Source: Deltaproteobacteria bacterium
Lineage (GTDB): Bacteria > Myxococcota > Myxococcia > Myxococcales > Myxococcaceae
Length of the DNA: 6,086 nt
Reading direction: 5' to 3'
Assembly: GCA_016875515.1 (NCBI GenBank)
Contig: VGRA01000175.1
Span: forward strand, 1-6,086
Positions 1 through 5,175 of this stretch are shown here, one piece after another. Below the pieces are notes generated by a model. The model had not been told where the DNA came from, did no database searches, and was given only the letters and a program-made list of their open reading frames with translations. Each line of letters starts with the position of its first letter. Position 1 is the stretch's first letter. The position numbers were made by a program, and so were the translations under genes.

Positions 1-281
1 CCGAGTACGTCCACCTGCGGGCGCCGCGCGGGGCGGGCTTCGAGCCTGTCTCGTTGGTGTCCGGCTGGCGGTGGCGCGGGGGGCTGGGCTTTTACGAGGA
101 GATCCGCGACAGCGCGGAGAACCTCTTCTTCGAGCAGCTGCCCGCGGGCGAGTACACGCTGAAGCTCAAGCTGCGCGTTGCAGCCGCCGGCGCCTTCCGG
201 GTGGGGCCTGCCACGCTGCAGTCCCTGTATGCCCCGGAGTTCACCGCCTACTCGGCCGGGGCCGCGTTGACGGTGAAGTGA
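1..281 (+). CDS. Alpha-2-macroglobulin family protein, C-terminal end (partial at 5' side)
   Basis: The reading frame is open from base 3 to the TGA at 279-281, giving 92 visible codons; the start lies outside the window. The visible part matches what is known of the last (MG10-like) domain of bacterial alpha-2-macroglobulins. It has the opening EYVHLRAPRGAGFEPVS, then a GLGFYEEIRDSAENLFFEQL stretch, an LPAGEYTL turn, and the closing VGPATLQSLYAPEFTAYSAG, a hallmark of these proteins. Family members are large envelope proteins, often with a thioester, thought to trap attacking proteases in the periplasm. The thioester and bait regions would lie upstream and cannot be judged here. The gene ends 10 bases before the convergent tyrS stop, leaving no room for a separate terminator. 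The family call is from motif memory, not a search. Confidence 0.82.
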   Translation, partial: EYVHLRAPRGAGFEPVSLVSGWRWRGGLGFYEEIRDSAENLFFEQLPAGEYTLKLKLRVAAAGAFRVGPATLQSLYAPEFTAYSAGAALTVK

Positions 282-291
282 GGGCTGAGCT

Positions 292-1557
292 TCAGCCGCG
301 CGGGGACACCTTCAACCGCGCGGCCTTCAGCTTTCCCACCTGGACCAGGTACTCGCCCGCGGCCAGCTCCGCCTTCACGTCCGTCACCTTCTCGCCGTTG
401 AGCTTCACGCCGCCCTGCTGGATGAGCCGGCGCGCGTCCGCGTTGGAGGAGGCCAGCTTCGCCTCGGCAAGCGCCTTGCCCAGCCCCACCTTCGGCGCGT
501 CCCCGAGCGACACCTCGATGAGCGGCAGCTCCTCCGCCACCAGCTCCCTCCTGGAGAAGCGGCGCTCGAAGTCCTCCACCGCCTTCTGGCCGGCCTCCGC
601 CCCGTGGAAGCGGGCCACCATCTCCCGGGCGAAGTCCACCTTGGCGTTGCGCGGGTGGGCCTTCCCCGCCGCCACGTCCGCGCGCAGCTGCTGGACGTGC
701 TTGAGCGGGCGGGACGAGAGCAGCTCGTAGTACCGCCACATCAGGTCGTCCGTGACGCTCATGAGCTTGCCGAAGATCTGTTCGGGCGGCTCGTTGATGC
801 CCACGTAGTTGTCGAGGGATTTTGACATCTTATCCCCCTCGATCTTCCCGTCCACCAGCCTGGCGTCCAGCCCCTCCAGGATGGGGCCGGTCATGATGAT
901 CTGCGGCTCCAGCCCGTACTCCTTCATCAGCTGGCGGCCCATCAGCAGGTTGAAGAGCTGGTCGGTGGATCCCAGCTCCACGTCCGACTTGAGCGCCACC
1001 GAGTCGTACCCCTGCAGCAGCGGGTAGAGGAACTCGTGGATGGAGATGCTGCGCCCCTCCCGGAAGCGCTTCTTGAAGTCGTCCCGCTCCATCATGCGGG
1101 CCACCGGGTACCTGGCCGCCAGCCGGACGAGCCCCTCGCTGCCGAGCGCGTCCAGCCACTCGGAGTTGAAGCGCACCTGCGTCACGGCGGGATCCAGCAC
1201 CTTGAACACCTGCGCCTTGTAGGTCTCCGCGTTGGCGGCCACCTCCTCGCGGGTGAGGGCAGGGCGGGTGACGTTCTTGCCCGTGGGATCGCCGATGAGC
1301 GCGGTGAAGTCCCCGATGAGGAACACCACCTGGTGGCCGAACTCCTGGAAGCGCCGCATGCGGGTGAGCAGCAGCGAGTGGCCCAGGTGCAGGTCCGGGC
1401 GGTTGGGATCAAACCCGGCCTTGATGACGAGCGGCTTGCCGCTGTCGTAGCTGCGCTTCAGCCGCGCCTTCAGCTCCTCGGCCACGTGGAGGTCCACGGT
1501 GCCGCGGGTGACTTCCTCGAACTGCTCCTCCGGGGTGGCCTTGCGCACGTCGGACAT
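292..1557 (-). CDS. tyrS: Tyrosyl-tRNA synthetase
   Basis: This 421-residue class I aminoacyl-tRNA synthetase charges tRNA-Tyr with tyrosine in the cytoplasm, using ATP. The N-terminal Rossmann domain shows KAGFDPNRPDLHLGH with the HIGH-type motif HLGH at residues 57-60. It continues with FLIGDFTALIGDPTGKN (79-95), the tyrosine-pocket region around LQGYDS and GSTDQLFN (181-204), and KMSKS at 243-247. Residues ~355-417 form an S4 RNA-binding domain (GVKLNGEKV core). Length and the KxGFDPxxPDLHLGH wording resemble the TyrZ-like branch rather than E. coli TyrS. The start is ATG at 1557. No Shine-Dalgarno sequence is visible in the 43 bases separating it from the ymdB-like gene, so initiation may depend on readthrough from upstream genes or on an unusual leader. 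It is the last gene of a leftward cluster with the phosphoesterase and cyclo-ligase. Confidence 0.97.
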   Translation of the reverse strand: MSDVRKATPEEQFEEVTRGTVDLHVAEELKARLKRSYDSGKPLVIKAGFDPNRPDLHLGHSLLLTRMRRFQEFGHQVVFLIGDFTALIGDPTGKNVTRPALTREEVAANAETYKAQVFKVLDPAVTQVRFNSEWLDALGSEGLVRLAARYPVARMMERDDFKKRFREGRSISIHEFLYPLLQGYDSVALKSDVELGSTDQLFNLLMGRQLMKEYGLEPQIIMTGPILEGLDARLVDGKIEGDKMSKSLDNYVGINEPPEQIFGKLMSVTDDLMWRYYELLSSRPLKHVQQLRADVAAGKAHPRNAKVDFAREMVARFHGAEAGQKAVEDFERRFSRRELVAEELPLIEVSLGDAPKVGLGKALAEAKLASSNADARRLIQQGGVKLNGEKVTDVKAELAAGEYLVQVGKLKAARLKVSPRG

Positions 1558-1563
1558 GGGCGG

Positions 1564-1574
1564 CGGTTAAACCG
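1564..1574. repeat. Short perfect inverted repeat ahead of tyrS
   Basis: CGGTTAAACCG is a perfect 5-base inverted repeat around a central A. It sits 6 bases upstream of the tyrS start codon, where a ribosome binding site would be expected. It is the only AT-containing patch in this 43-base gap. It could be an operator or a small hairpin in the leader, but at this length it could also be chance. Confidence 0.3.
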
Positions 1575-1600
1575 GGGCCGTGTCGCGCTGTCCAGCCTTG

Positions 1601-2395
1601 TCAGGTGCCGGGCAGGTGTTCCCGGACGCGGACGATGCTGCGCGCCTTGCCCGTCTCGTCGTCCAGGTCCACCAGCACGCCCTGCAGGTAGACCAGCCCC
1701 TTCGCCGTTTCGTACTGCAAGGGCAACTGCGTGACGAAGCGCTGCACGGCCAGCTCCTTCTTGACGCCGATGACGGAGTCCAGCGGCCCGCACATGCCTG
1801 CGTCCGTGATGAAGGCGGTGCCGCCCGGGAGGATCCGCTCGTCCGCGGTCTGCACGTGGGTGTGCGTACCCACCACCGCGGACACCTTGCCGTCCAACCA
1901 GTGCCCCAGCGCCTGCTTCTCGCTGGTGGTCTCGCAGTGGACGTCCACCAGGATGCAGGGGGTCTGCTTGCGCAGCTCCTCCACCAGCGCCGCCCCCACC
2001 GTGAAGGGGCAGTCCAGGTTCCGTACCATGAAGGCGCGCCCCTCCAGGTTGAGCACGCCCAGCTTCCGCCCGCCCGGCGTCTGCAGCACCGCGTGGCCGC
2101 GCCCGGGTGCCCCCTTGGGGTAGTTGGCCGGGCGCAGCAGGAGATCCGGGTGGGCCTCCATCCACGGGATGATCTGCCGCTTGGTCCACGCGTGGTTGCC
2201 GGAGGTGAGCAGGTTCACCTCCGCGGACAGCAAGGCCTCGCAGGACTCCGCGGACAGCCCCGCGCCGCCCTCCGAGTTCTCCCCGTTGGCCACCACCAGG
2301 TCCACGTCGTGCCGGGCAATCAGCTTCGGGACGAAGTGGCGCACCGCCGCAATGCCGGGCTTGCCGACGACGTCACCGAGGAACAGGACCTTCAA
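1601..2395 (-). CDS. ymdB: YmdB-family metallophosphoesterase (TIGR00282-type)
   Basis: This 264-residue calcineurin-like phosphoesterase belongs to the family of Bacillus subtilis YmdB, which hydrolyses 2',3'-cyclic nucleotides with a two-metal centre. All expected ligands are visible: D8 in LFLGDVVG, E39 and N40 in NGENSEGG, N67 and H68 in SGNHAW, H153 in VDVHCETTSEK, and H178 and H180 in GTHTHVQTADERILPGG. The family signature ITDAGMCGP follows. The protein is full length and looks active. The start is TTG at 2395, chosen because the product then begins MKVLFLGDVVG as family members do, and because GGAG lies 6 bases upstream (2402-2405). It begins 15 bases after the cyclo-ligase stop, so the two are almost certainly co-transcribed. 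In Bacillus this family influences developmental switching (biofilm and motility), which may matter in a developing myxobacterium. That link is inference, and the true substrate here is unknown. Confidence 0.93.
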   Translation of the reverse strand: MKVLFLGDVVGKPGIAAVRHFVPKLIARHDVDLVVANGENSEGGAGLSAESCEALLSAEVNLLTSGNHAWTKRQIIPWMEAHPDLLLRPANYPKGAPGRGHAVLQTPGGRKLGVLNLEGRAFMVRNLDCPFTVGAALVEELRKQTPCILVDVHCETTSEKQALGHWLDGKVSAVVGTHTHVQTADERILPGGTAFITDAGMCGPLDSVIGVKKELAVQRFVTQLPLQYETAKGLVYLQGVLVDLDDETGKARSIVRVREHLPGT

Positions 2396-2410
2396 GGGGG
2401 ACTCCGGGGA

Positions 2411-3022
2411 TCAGGACGAGGCGCAGCTGCTGTCACGGGCCAGCCCGCGCAGCGACTCCGCTTCGGTTACCACGAGATCCATGGGAACGTCGTCCGAATC
2501 CGTGGGCAGCCCGTCCACCAGCTGCTCGGAGAAGGCCAGCCCCACGCGCCGGCTGAGCTCCGAGCCCGCCTTCAGCGTGGCGTCGTAGTAGCCGCCGCCG
2601 CGCCCCAGCCGCTTGCCGTCCCGGGAGAAGCCCAGCCCAGGCACCACGAACAGCTCTATCTTCTCCACGGGCACCAGCTCCGCGCTGCTCTGCGGCTCCC
2701 GTACCCCCAGCCGTCCCGGCTCCAGCTCCCGCTCGCTCTGGATGGCGCGGAAGGACAGCACCCGCCCGTGGACGTGGGAGAGCGGGTAGCACACCGTCTT
2801 CCCGTCCTGCAGAGCCGCAACCAGGATGTCCCGGGTGGGGACCTCTCCCTTGATCGGGGCGTACAGCGCGACGATGCGCGCGTGGGCGTAGTACGGCGTG
2901 GCGAGGAACCGCGACTGGATCTTCAGGCCACGGGCGTCCACCGCCTGCAGGTCCATGGCCTCCCGCCGCGCCACCAGCTCATGGCGCAGCGCCTGCTTCA
3001 CCAACGCCGTCTCTTCCGCCAC
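2411..3022 (-). CDS. fau: 5-formyltetrahydrofolate cyclo-ligase (5,10-methenyl-THF synthetase)
   Basis: This cytoplasmic enzyme uses ATP to convert 5-formyl-THF to 5,10-methenyl-THF, returning stored folate to one-carbon metabolism. The 203-residue product is the normal family length. Visible landmarks are the N-terminal basic helix KQALRHELVARREAM (9-23), YAPIKGEVPTRDI (54-66), the segment LFVVPGLGFSRDG (124-136), and the ATP/phosphate-binding signature RLGRGGGYYD (138-147; many relatives have Tyr where Arg141 is). It ends with the folate-side DDVPMDLVVTE (177-187). The frame stays open upstream to 3424, but the GTG at 3022 is chosen because GGGGGGAGG ends 4 bases before it and family homology begins there. 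An upstream ATG at 3082 would place the 6S RNA tail and a T-tract inside the coding region. It lies directly downstream of the 6S RNA gene, as in E. coli, and 15 bases before the ymdB-like gene. Confidence 0.95.
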   Translation of the reverse strand: MAEETALVKQALRHELVARREAMDLQAVDARGLKIQSRFLATPYYAHARIVALYAPIKGEVPTRDILVAALQDGKTVCYPLSHVHGRVLSFRAIQSERELEPGRLGVREPQSSAELVPVEKIELFVVPGLGFSRDGKRLGRGGGYYDATLKAGSELSRRVGLAFSEQLVDGLPTDSDDVPMDLVVTEAESLRGLARDSSCASS

Positions 3023-3026
3023 GCCG

Positions 3027-3031
3027 CCTCC
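3027..3031 (-). promoter_or_regulatory. Ribosome binding site deciding the cyclo-ligase start
   Basis: On the - strand GGAGG, within a longer purine run, lies 4 bases before the GTG at 3022. This strong site favours the GTG over the in-frame ATG at 3082, which has no comparable site. Confidence 0.75.
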
Positions 3032-3039
3032 CCCCGAAG

Positions 3040-3077
3040 AAAAAAACGTCCCCCGCCATTGGGCCGTGTGGGCAGCG
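3040..3077 (-). terminator. Possible weak intrinsic terminator between 6S RNA and cyclo-ligase
   Basis: The - strand carries seven consecutive T (A-run at 3040-3046), striking in such GC-rich DNA. It is preceded by a G-rich segment and by a potential CUGCC/GGCGG hairpin with a 13-base loop. The position, just past the 6S RNA 3' end and 18 bases before the cyclo-ligase start, suits termination or partial attenuation of the 6S transcript. The hairpin is short, includes one G-U pair and is separated from the T-run by about six bases, so this is tentative. Confidence 0.4.
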
Positions 3078-3086
3078 TCCATTGAA

Positions 3087-3271
3087 CCCTGAGATACCAG
3101 GTGGGGAGCCAGCCGGTCCGCCGTCGGCTTCCCCCCGCAGGGGGGGCATGCACCGGGCGGCCTGGAGGATCCCCGTGATGGACGTATCGGTTCGAATTTC
3201 AGCTTCCCATCACGCACCCCGCAGGGGACAGCCCGTGCGGAGCCTGTGTTTGCTCGCTCCTTGAATCCGTG
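3087..3271 (-). ncRNA. ssrS: 6S RNA
   Basis: 6S RNA mimics an open promoter and binds the housekeeping sigma factor-RNA polymerase complex, damping transcription as growth slows. Several features match E. coli 6S RNA on the - strand. The 5' bubble strand GGGCTGTCCCCTG (3234-3222) corresponds to GGGCCAGUCCCCUG. The 3' bubble strand has GGTGCATGCC (3154-3145), then a C6/G6 hairpin (3146-3131), then GAAGCC (3131-3126), in the same order as E. coli GGUGAGCAUGCUC, hairpin, GAAGCC. An apical stem is formed by an 8-base perfect pairing of 3214-3207 with 3181-3174. An outer stem pairs 3260-3252 with 3113-3105 (one G-G mismatch), and the closing segment GGTATCTCAGGG resembles the E. coli 3' end. The length of about 185 nt matches E. 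coli (184 nt). It lies upstream of the cyclo-ligase gene, the conserved ssrS neighbourhood. The ends are estimated to within a few bases. Confidence 0.92.
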
Positions 3272-3277
3272 AGGCAA

Positions 3278-3306
3278 AGGATAGGAACGGCCCCTCCGGA
3301 CTTCAA
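3278..3306 (-). promoter_or_regulatory. Promoter of the 6S RNA gene
   Basis: On the - strand TTGAAG (3306-3301) and TATCCT (3283-3278) are separated by exactly 17 bases, each matching the sigma-70-type consensus at four of six positions. Initiation about 7 bases downstream would fall near 3271-3270, where the 6S RNA homology begins. The location and spacing support it; no transcript data are available. Confidence 0.68.
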
Positions 3307-3316
3307 GTCGGCGTGC

Positions 3317-3346
3317 TTGAACGACCCGTCTGCTTGTCCGTATCCT
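3317..3346 (+). promoter_or_regulatory. Candidate divergent promoter for the exported protein-kinase unit
   Basis: TTGAAC (3317-3322) and TATCCT (3341-3346) are separated by 18 bases, nearly the same boxes as the 6S promoter in mirror orientation. Initiation 6-8 bases downstream would fall at about 3352-3354, almost on the TTG codon at 3356, giving a leaderless or nearly leaderless mRNA. This fits the absence of a Shine-Dalgarno sequence there, but a leaderless TTG start would be unusual. Confidence 0.42.
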
Positions 3347-3355
3347 GCCACTCCC

Positions 3356-4231
3356 TTGCGGCTGCTCCTCTCCTTGTTCTCGACCCTGTGCATGGCGGTG
3401 GCGTCTGCGCCAGGGCGAGCCCACGCGCAGGTGCCGGGGCTGCCGCTCGCCGGCGTCTACAAGGGGGAGCTGGGGCAGCTGGCGGTGAGCGTGTCCGAGG
3501 ACGGGACGTGGGTCTCCGGGTACGTCATGTCCGGGTTCTGCGGCGCGGAGCCTGGCCGGGTGGGGCTGGACGGCGCCATGGAGGGGGCCCAGCTGGCCGG
3601 GAGGCTGCTCGCCTGCGTGAAGTGCGGGCGCGGCATTGAGGAACTGCGGGTGGTGGACTTCATGGCAGCGTGGCTGCCGGGGCCGGCCCAGTGGGTGGGG
3701 TACGTGGCGCTCGAGTCCACCTGCGCGCTCATGGGCGCAGGGCAGGGCGGTGCCGTGGAGCGCGTGGCCTTCTCCCGTGATCCCCAGGCCGCGCGCCCGC
3801 TGCGGAACGGGAGCCTCCCTGCGCTCGAGCGGCGGGCGGCCCAGGAATTGGAGCAGCTGGGCGGCCGGCCCCAGGAGCGCGTGCGGCAGGGGTTGCTCCG
3901 CGCCCTCTCATTTGATCCCTCTCCGAAGATCTACGCGCGCGTGGCGGGCTGGATGGCAGCCAACGGCGAGCCGGAGGGGGCGCTGCAGCTGCTCGAGCGC
4001 GCGGTCAGCCTGCCGGGCGCGGGGTGGGAGCCCCACGTGGAACTCGCCCGTCAATGGGCCCGGCGCAAGGAGGACGGCCGGGCCCTTTCGGCCCTGCGCG
4101 CGGCGCTGGACGCCCGGCTGCCCCGCGCCCAGGAGGTGCTCGGAGAGCCAGCGTTCCTCGACCTGCGCGGCACCTCCGAGTTCGAGAAGCTGGTGGACCT
4201 GATCCGCGCCGAGAAGGAGCGCCCAAGGTGA
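3356..4231 (+). CDS. Exported protein of unknown function with CxxC and TPR-like C-terminal half
   Basis: I do not recognise this 291-residue protein. From the TTG at 3356 it begins MRLLLSLFSTLCMAVASA and continues to AHAQ, a good Sec signal peptide with likely cleavage after Ala24; no lipobox is present. Residues ~30-145 look beta-rich, with GVYKGELG and VSEDGTWVSGYV. They contain four cysteines (C62, C87, C90 as CVKC, and C123) that could form two disulfides or bind a metal. Residues ~160-291 are helical with TPR-like units, such as GEPEGALQLLERAVSL and DGRALSALRAALDARL, and a typical TPR-protein ending LDLRGTSEFEKLV. The mature protein is probably periplasmic or surface-exposed. Starts at GTG 3269 and TTG 3317 are in frame but would add non-signal residues; ATG 3392 would shorten the signal peptide. 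None has a Shine-Dalgarno site. The stop overlaps the kinase start by 4 bases, implying coupled translation. Confidence 0.8.
   Translation: MRLLLSLFSTLCMAVASAPGRAHAQVPGLPLAGVYKGELGQLAVSVSEDGTWVSGYVMSGFCGAEPGRVGLDGAMEGAQLAGRLLACVKCGRGIEELRVVDFMAAWLPGPAQWVGYVALESTCALMGAGQGGAVERVAFSRDPQAARPLRNGSLPALERRAAQELEQLGGRPQERVRQGLLRALSFDPSPKIYARVAGWMAANGEPEGALQLLERAVSLPGAGWEPHVELARQWARRKEDGRALSALRAALDARLPRAQEVLGEPAFLDLRGTSEFEKLVDLIRAEKERPR
4214..4219 (+). promoter_or_regulatory. Ribosome binding site deciding the kinase start
   Basis: AAGGAG lies 8 bases before the GTG at 4228, inside the end of the upstream gene. It selects this GTG over the in-frame upstream start at 4024, which would add Pro/Arg/Gly-rich sequence unlike a protein. 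Confidence 0.75.
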
Positions 4232-5175
4232 GCCTCCCGGATGACTACAAGCCGGATCCGCGCCGGGTGTTCGGCCACTACGAGATCGTCGCGCCGCTGG
4301 GCCGGGGCGGCATGGCGGAGGTCTACCGGGCGCTGGAGTTGAGCGGTCCGCGCCGGGGCCAGACCGTGGCGCTCAAGCGGCTGCACCCGTCGCTCGCCAG
4401 CTCCCCCGAGTACGTGGACCTGTTCACCAGCGAGGCGGACCTCGCGCGGATGTTGGACCACCCCAACATCGTGAAGACGTACGAGGTGGGGCAGATTCGC
4501 GACACCTACTACATTGCCATGGAGTTCGTAGACGGCCGGGACGTGGGGGCAATCATCAAGCAGTGCAGGGACCGCAACATCTCCATCCCCACCGGCTTCG
4601 CGCTCTACTTCGTGAAGATGCTGCTGGAGGCCCTGGACTACGCCCACACGCTGCCGGCACCGTCCGGGCGCGCGCTCTGCCTGGTCCACTCGGACGTGTC
4701 CCCGTCCAACCTGTTCATCGCGCGGTACGGCGAGGTGAAGCTCGGGGACTTCGGCGTGGCGCGCGCGGGGGCGGGCACGGCGGCACCGGAGGCGGCCGTG
4801 TCCGGCAAGCCCCACTACCTCCCGCCCGAGGCGGAGCGCGGGGAACTCTCCCAGTCAGCGGACCTCTGGGCCGCCAACGTGCTCCTGTACGAGTTGCTCA
4901 CGCTGCAGCGCCCCTTCGACGGCGCCTCGCCGGAGCAGGTGCTCAAGTCCGTGCGCGCAGGGGGGTGGACACCCTTGCGGAAGGTCCGCCCGGACATCCC
5001 GGTGCCCGTGGCGGACCTGGTCCAGCGCGCCTTCTCGAGGGACCCCGCCGCCCGCTTTCCCAACGCGCGCGCCTTCTCGGACGCGCTCACCCCGCTCTAC
5101 GACGACCGGGCCGCCCCGCCGCTGGCCATTGCGTCCCTGCTGCGCGGGCTGTTCGGGCCGAACCTCGGCTACTGA
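4228..5175 (+). CDS. Soluble Ser/Thr protein kinase (PknB-like, non-RD)
   Basis: This 315-residue protein is essentially a bare Hanks-type kinase domain that would phosphorylate Ser/Thr on unknown partners. In order it shows the glycine-rich loop LGRGGMAEVY (24-33), VALK with ATP-binding Lys50, helix-C Glu69, the hinge region AMEFVDG (97-103), and the catalytic loop VHSDVSPSN (153-161) with Asp156 and Asn161. Metal-binding DFG follows at 174-176, then SGKPHYLPPE (192-201) in place of GTxxYxAPE. The Arg of HRD is Ser155 and the usual catalytic-loop Lys is Ser158. The xDVSPxN form is common in myxobacterial kinases; loss of the Arg makes it non-RD, so activation may not need activation-loop phosphorylation. 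Essential residues remain, so activity is likely. No transmembrane segment or sensor domain follows; the tail ends ASLLRGLFGPNLGY. The start GTG overlaps the upstream stop (GTGA), and the 3' end overlaps the opposing protease gene by 7 bases. Confidence 0.94.
   Translation: MSLPDDYKPDPRRVFGHYEIVAPLGRGGMAEVYRALELSGPRRGQTVALKRLHPSLASSPEYVDLFTSEADLARMLDHPNIVKTYEVGQIRDTYYIAMEFVDGRDVGAIIKQCRDRNISIPTGFALYFVKMLLEALDYAHTLPAPSGRALCLVHSDVSPSNLFIARYGEVKLGDFGVARAGAGTAAPEAAVSGKPHYLPPEAERGELSQSADLWAANVLLYELLTLQRPFDGASPEQVLKSVRAGGWTPLRKVRPDIPVPVADLVQRAFSRDPAARFPNARAFSDALTPLYDDRAAPPLAIASLLRGLFGPNLGY

Noticed and set aside
1036..1734. A 232-codon + strand frame across tyrS.
   Set aside because: It lies opposite the tyrS catalytic domain and shows only low-complexity Arg/Ala/Gly/Pro sequence, so it is a shadow.
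1580..3085. A 501-codon + strand open frame antisense to the phosphoesterase and cyclo-ligase genes.
   Set aside because: Its composition is rich in Arg, His, Gln, Leu and Gly with no domain pattern, as expected opposite GC-rich coding DNA. The - strand genes have complete catalytic motifs, so this frame is a shadow.
3131..3146. The C6/G6 inverted repeat as a stand-alone terminator.
   Set aside because: It is not followed by a T-run on either strand and falls exactly where 6S RNA has its 3' bubble hairpin.
3269..3355. GTG 3269 or TTG 3317 as the start of the exported protein.
   Set aside because: Neither has a Shine-Dalgarno site, both add residues unlike a signal peptide, and the first overlaps the 6S RNA 5' end. 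TTG 3356 yields a clean signal peptide, though the start remains uncertain.
3356..3400. Lipoprotein signal around the Cys at residue 12 (FSTLC).
   Set aside because: The residue before Cys is Leu, not Gly, Ala or Ser, and the Cys is too early within the hydrophobic core. AHA at 22-24 is a better signal peptidase I site.
2411..3424. The full 337-codon open frame as an N-terminally extended cyclo-ligase.
   Set aside because: The extra ~134 codons translate the 6S RNA and its promoter and have no family homology. A strong ribosome binding site and the normal family length support GTG 3022.
4024..4227. A longer kinase beginning at GTG 4024.
   Set aside because: The added 68 residues are the out-of-frame reading of the upstream gene, and AAGGAG sits at the right distance from GTG 4228.
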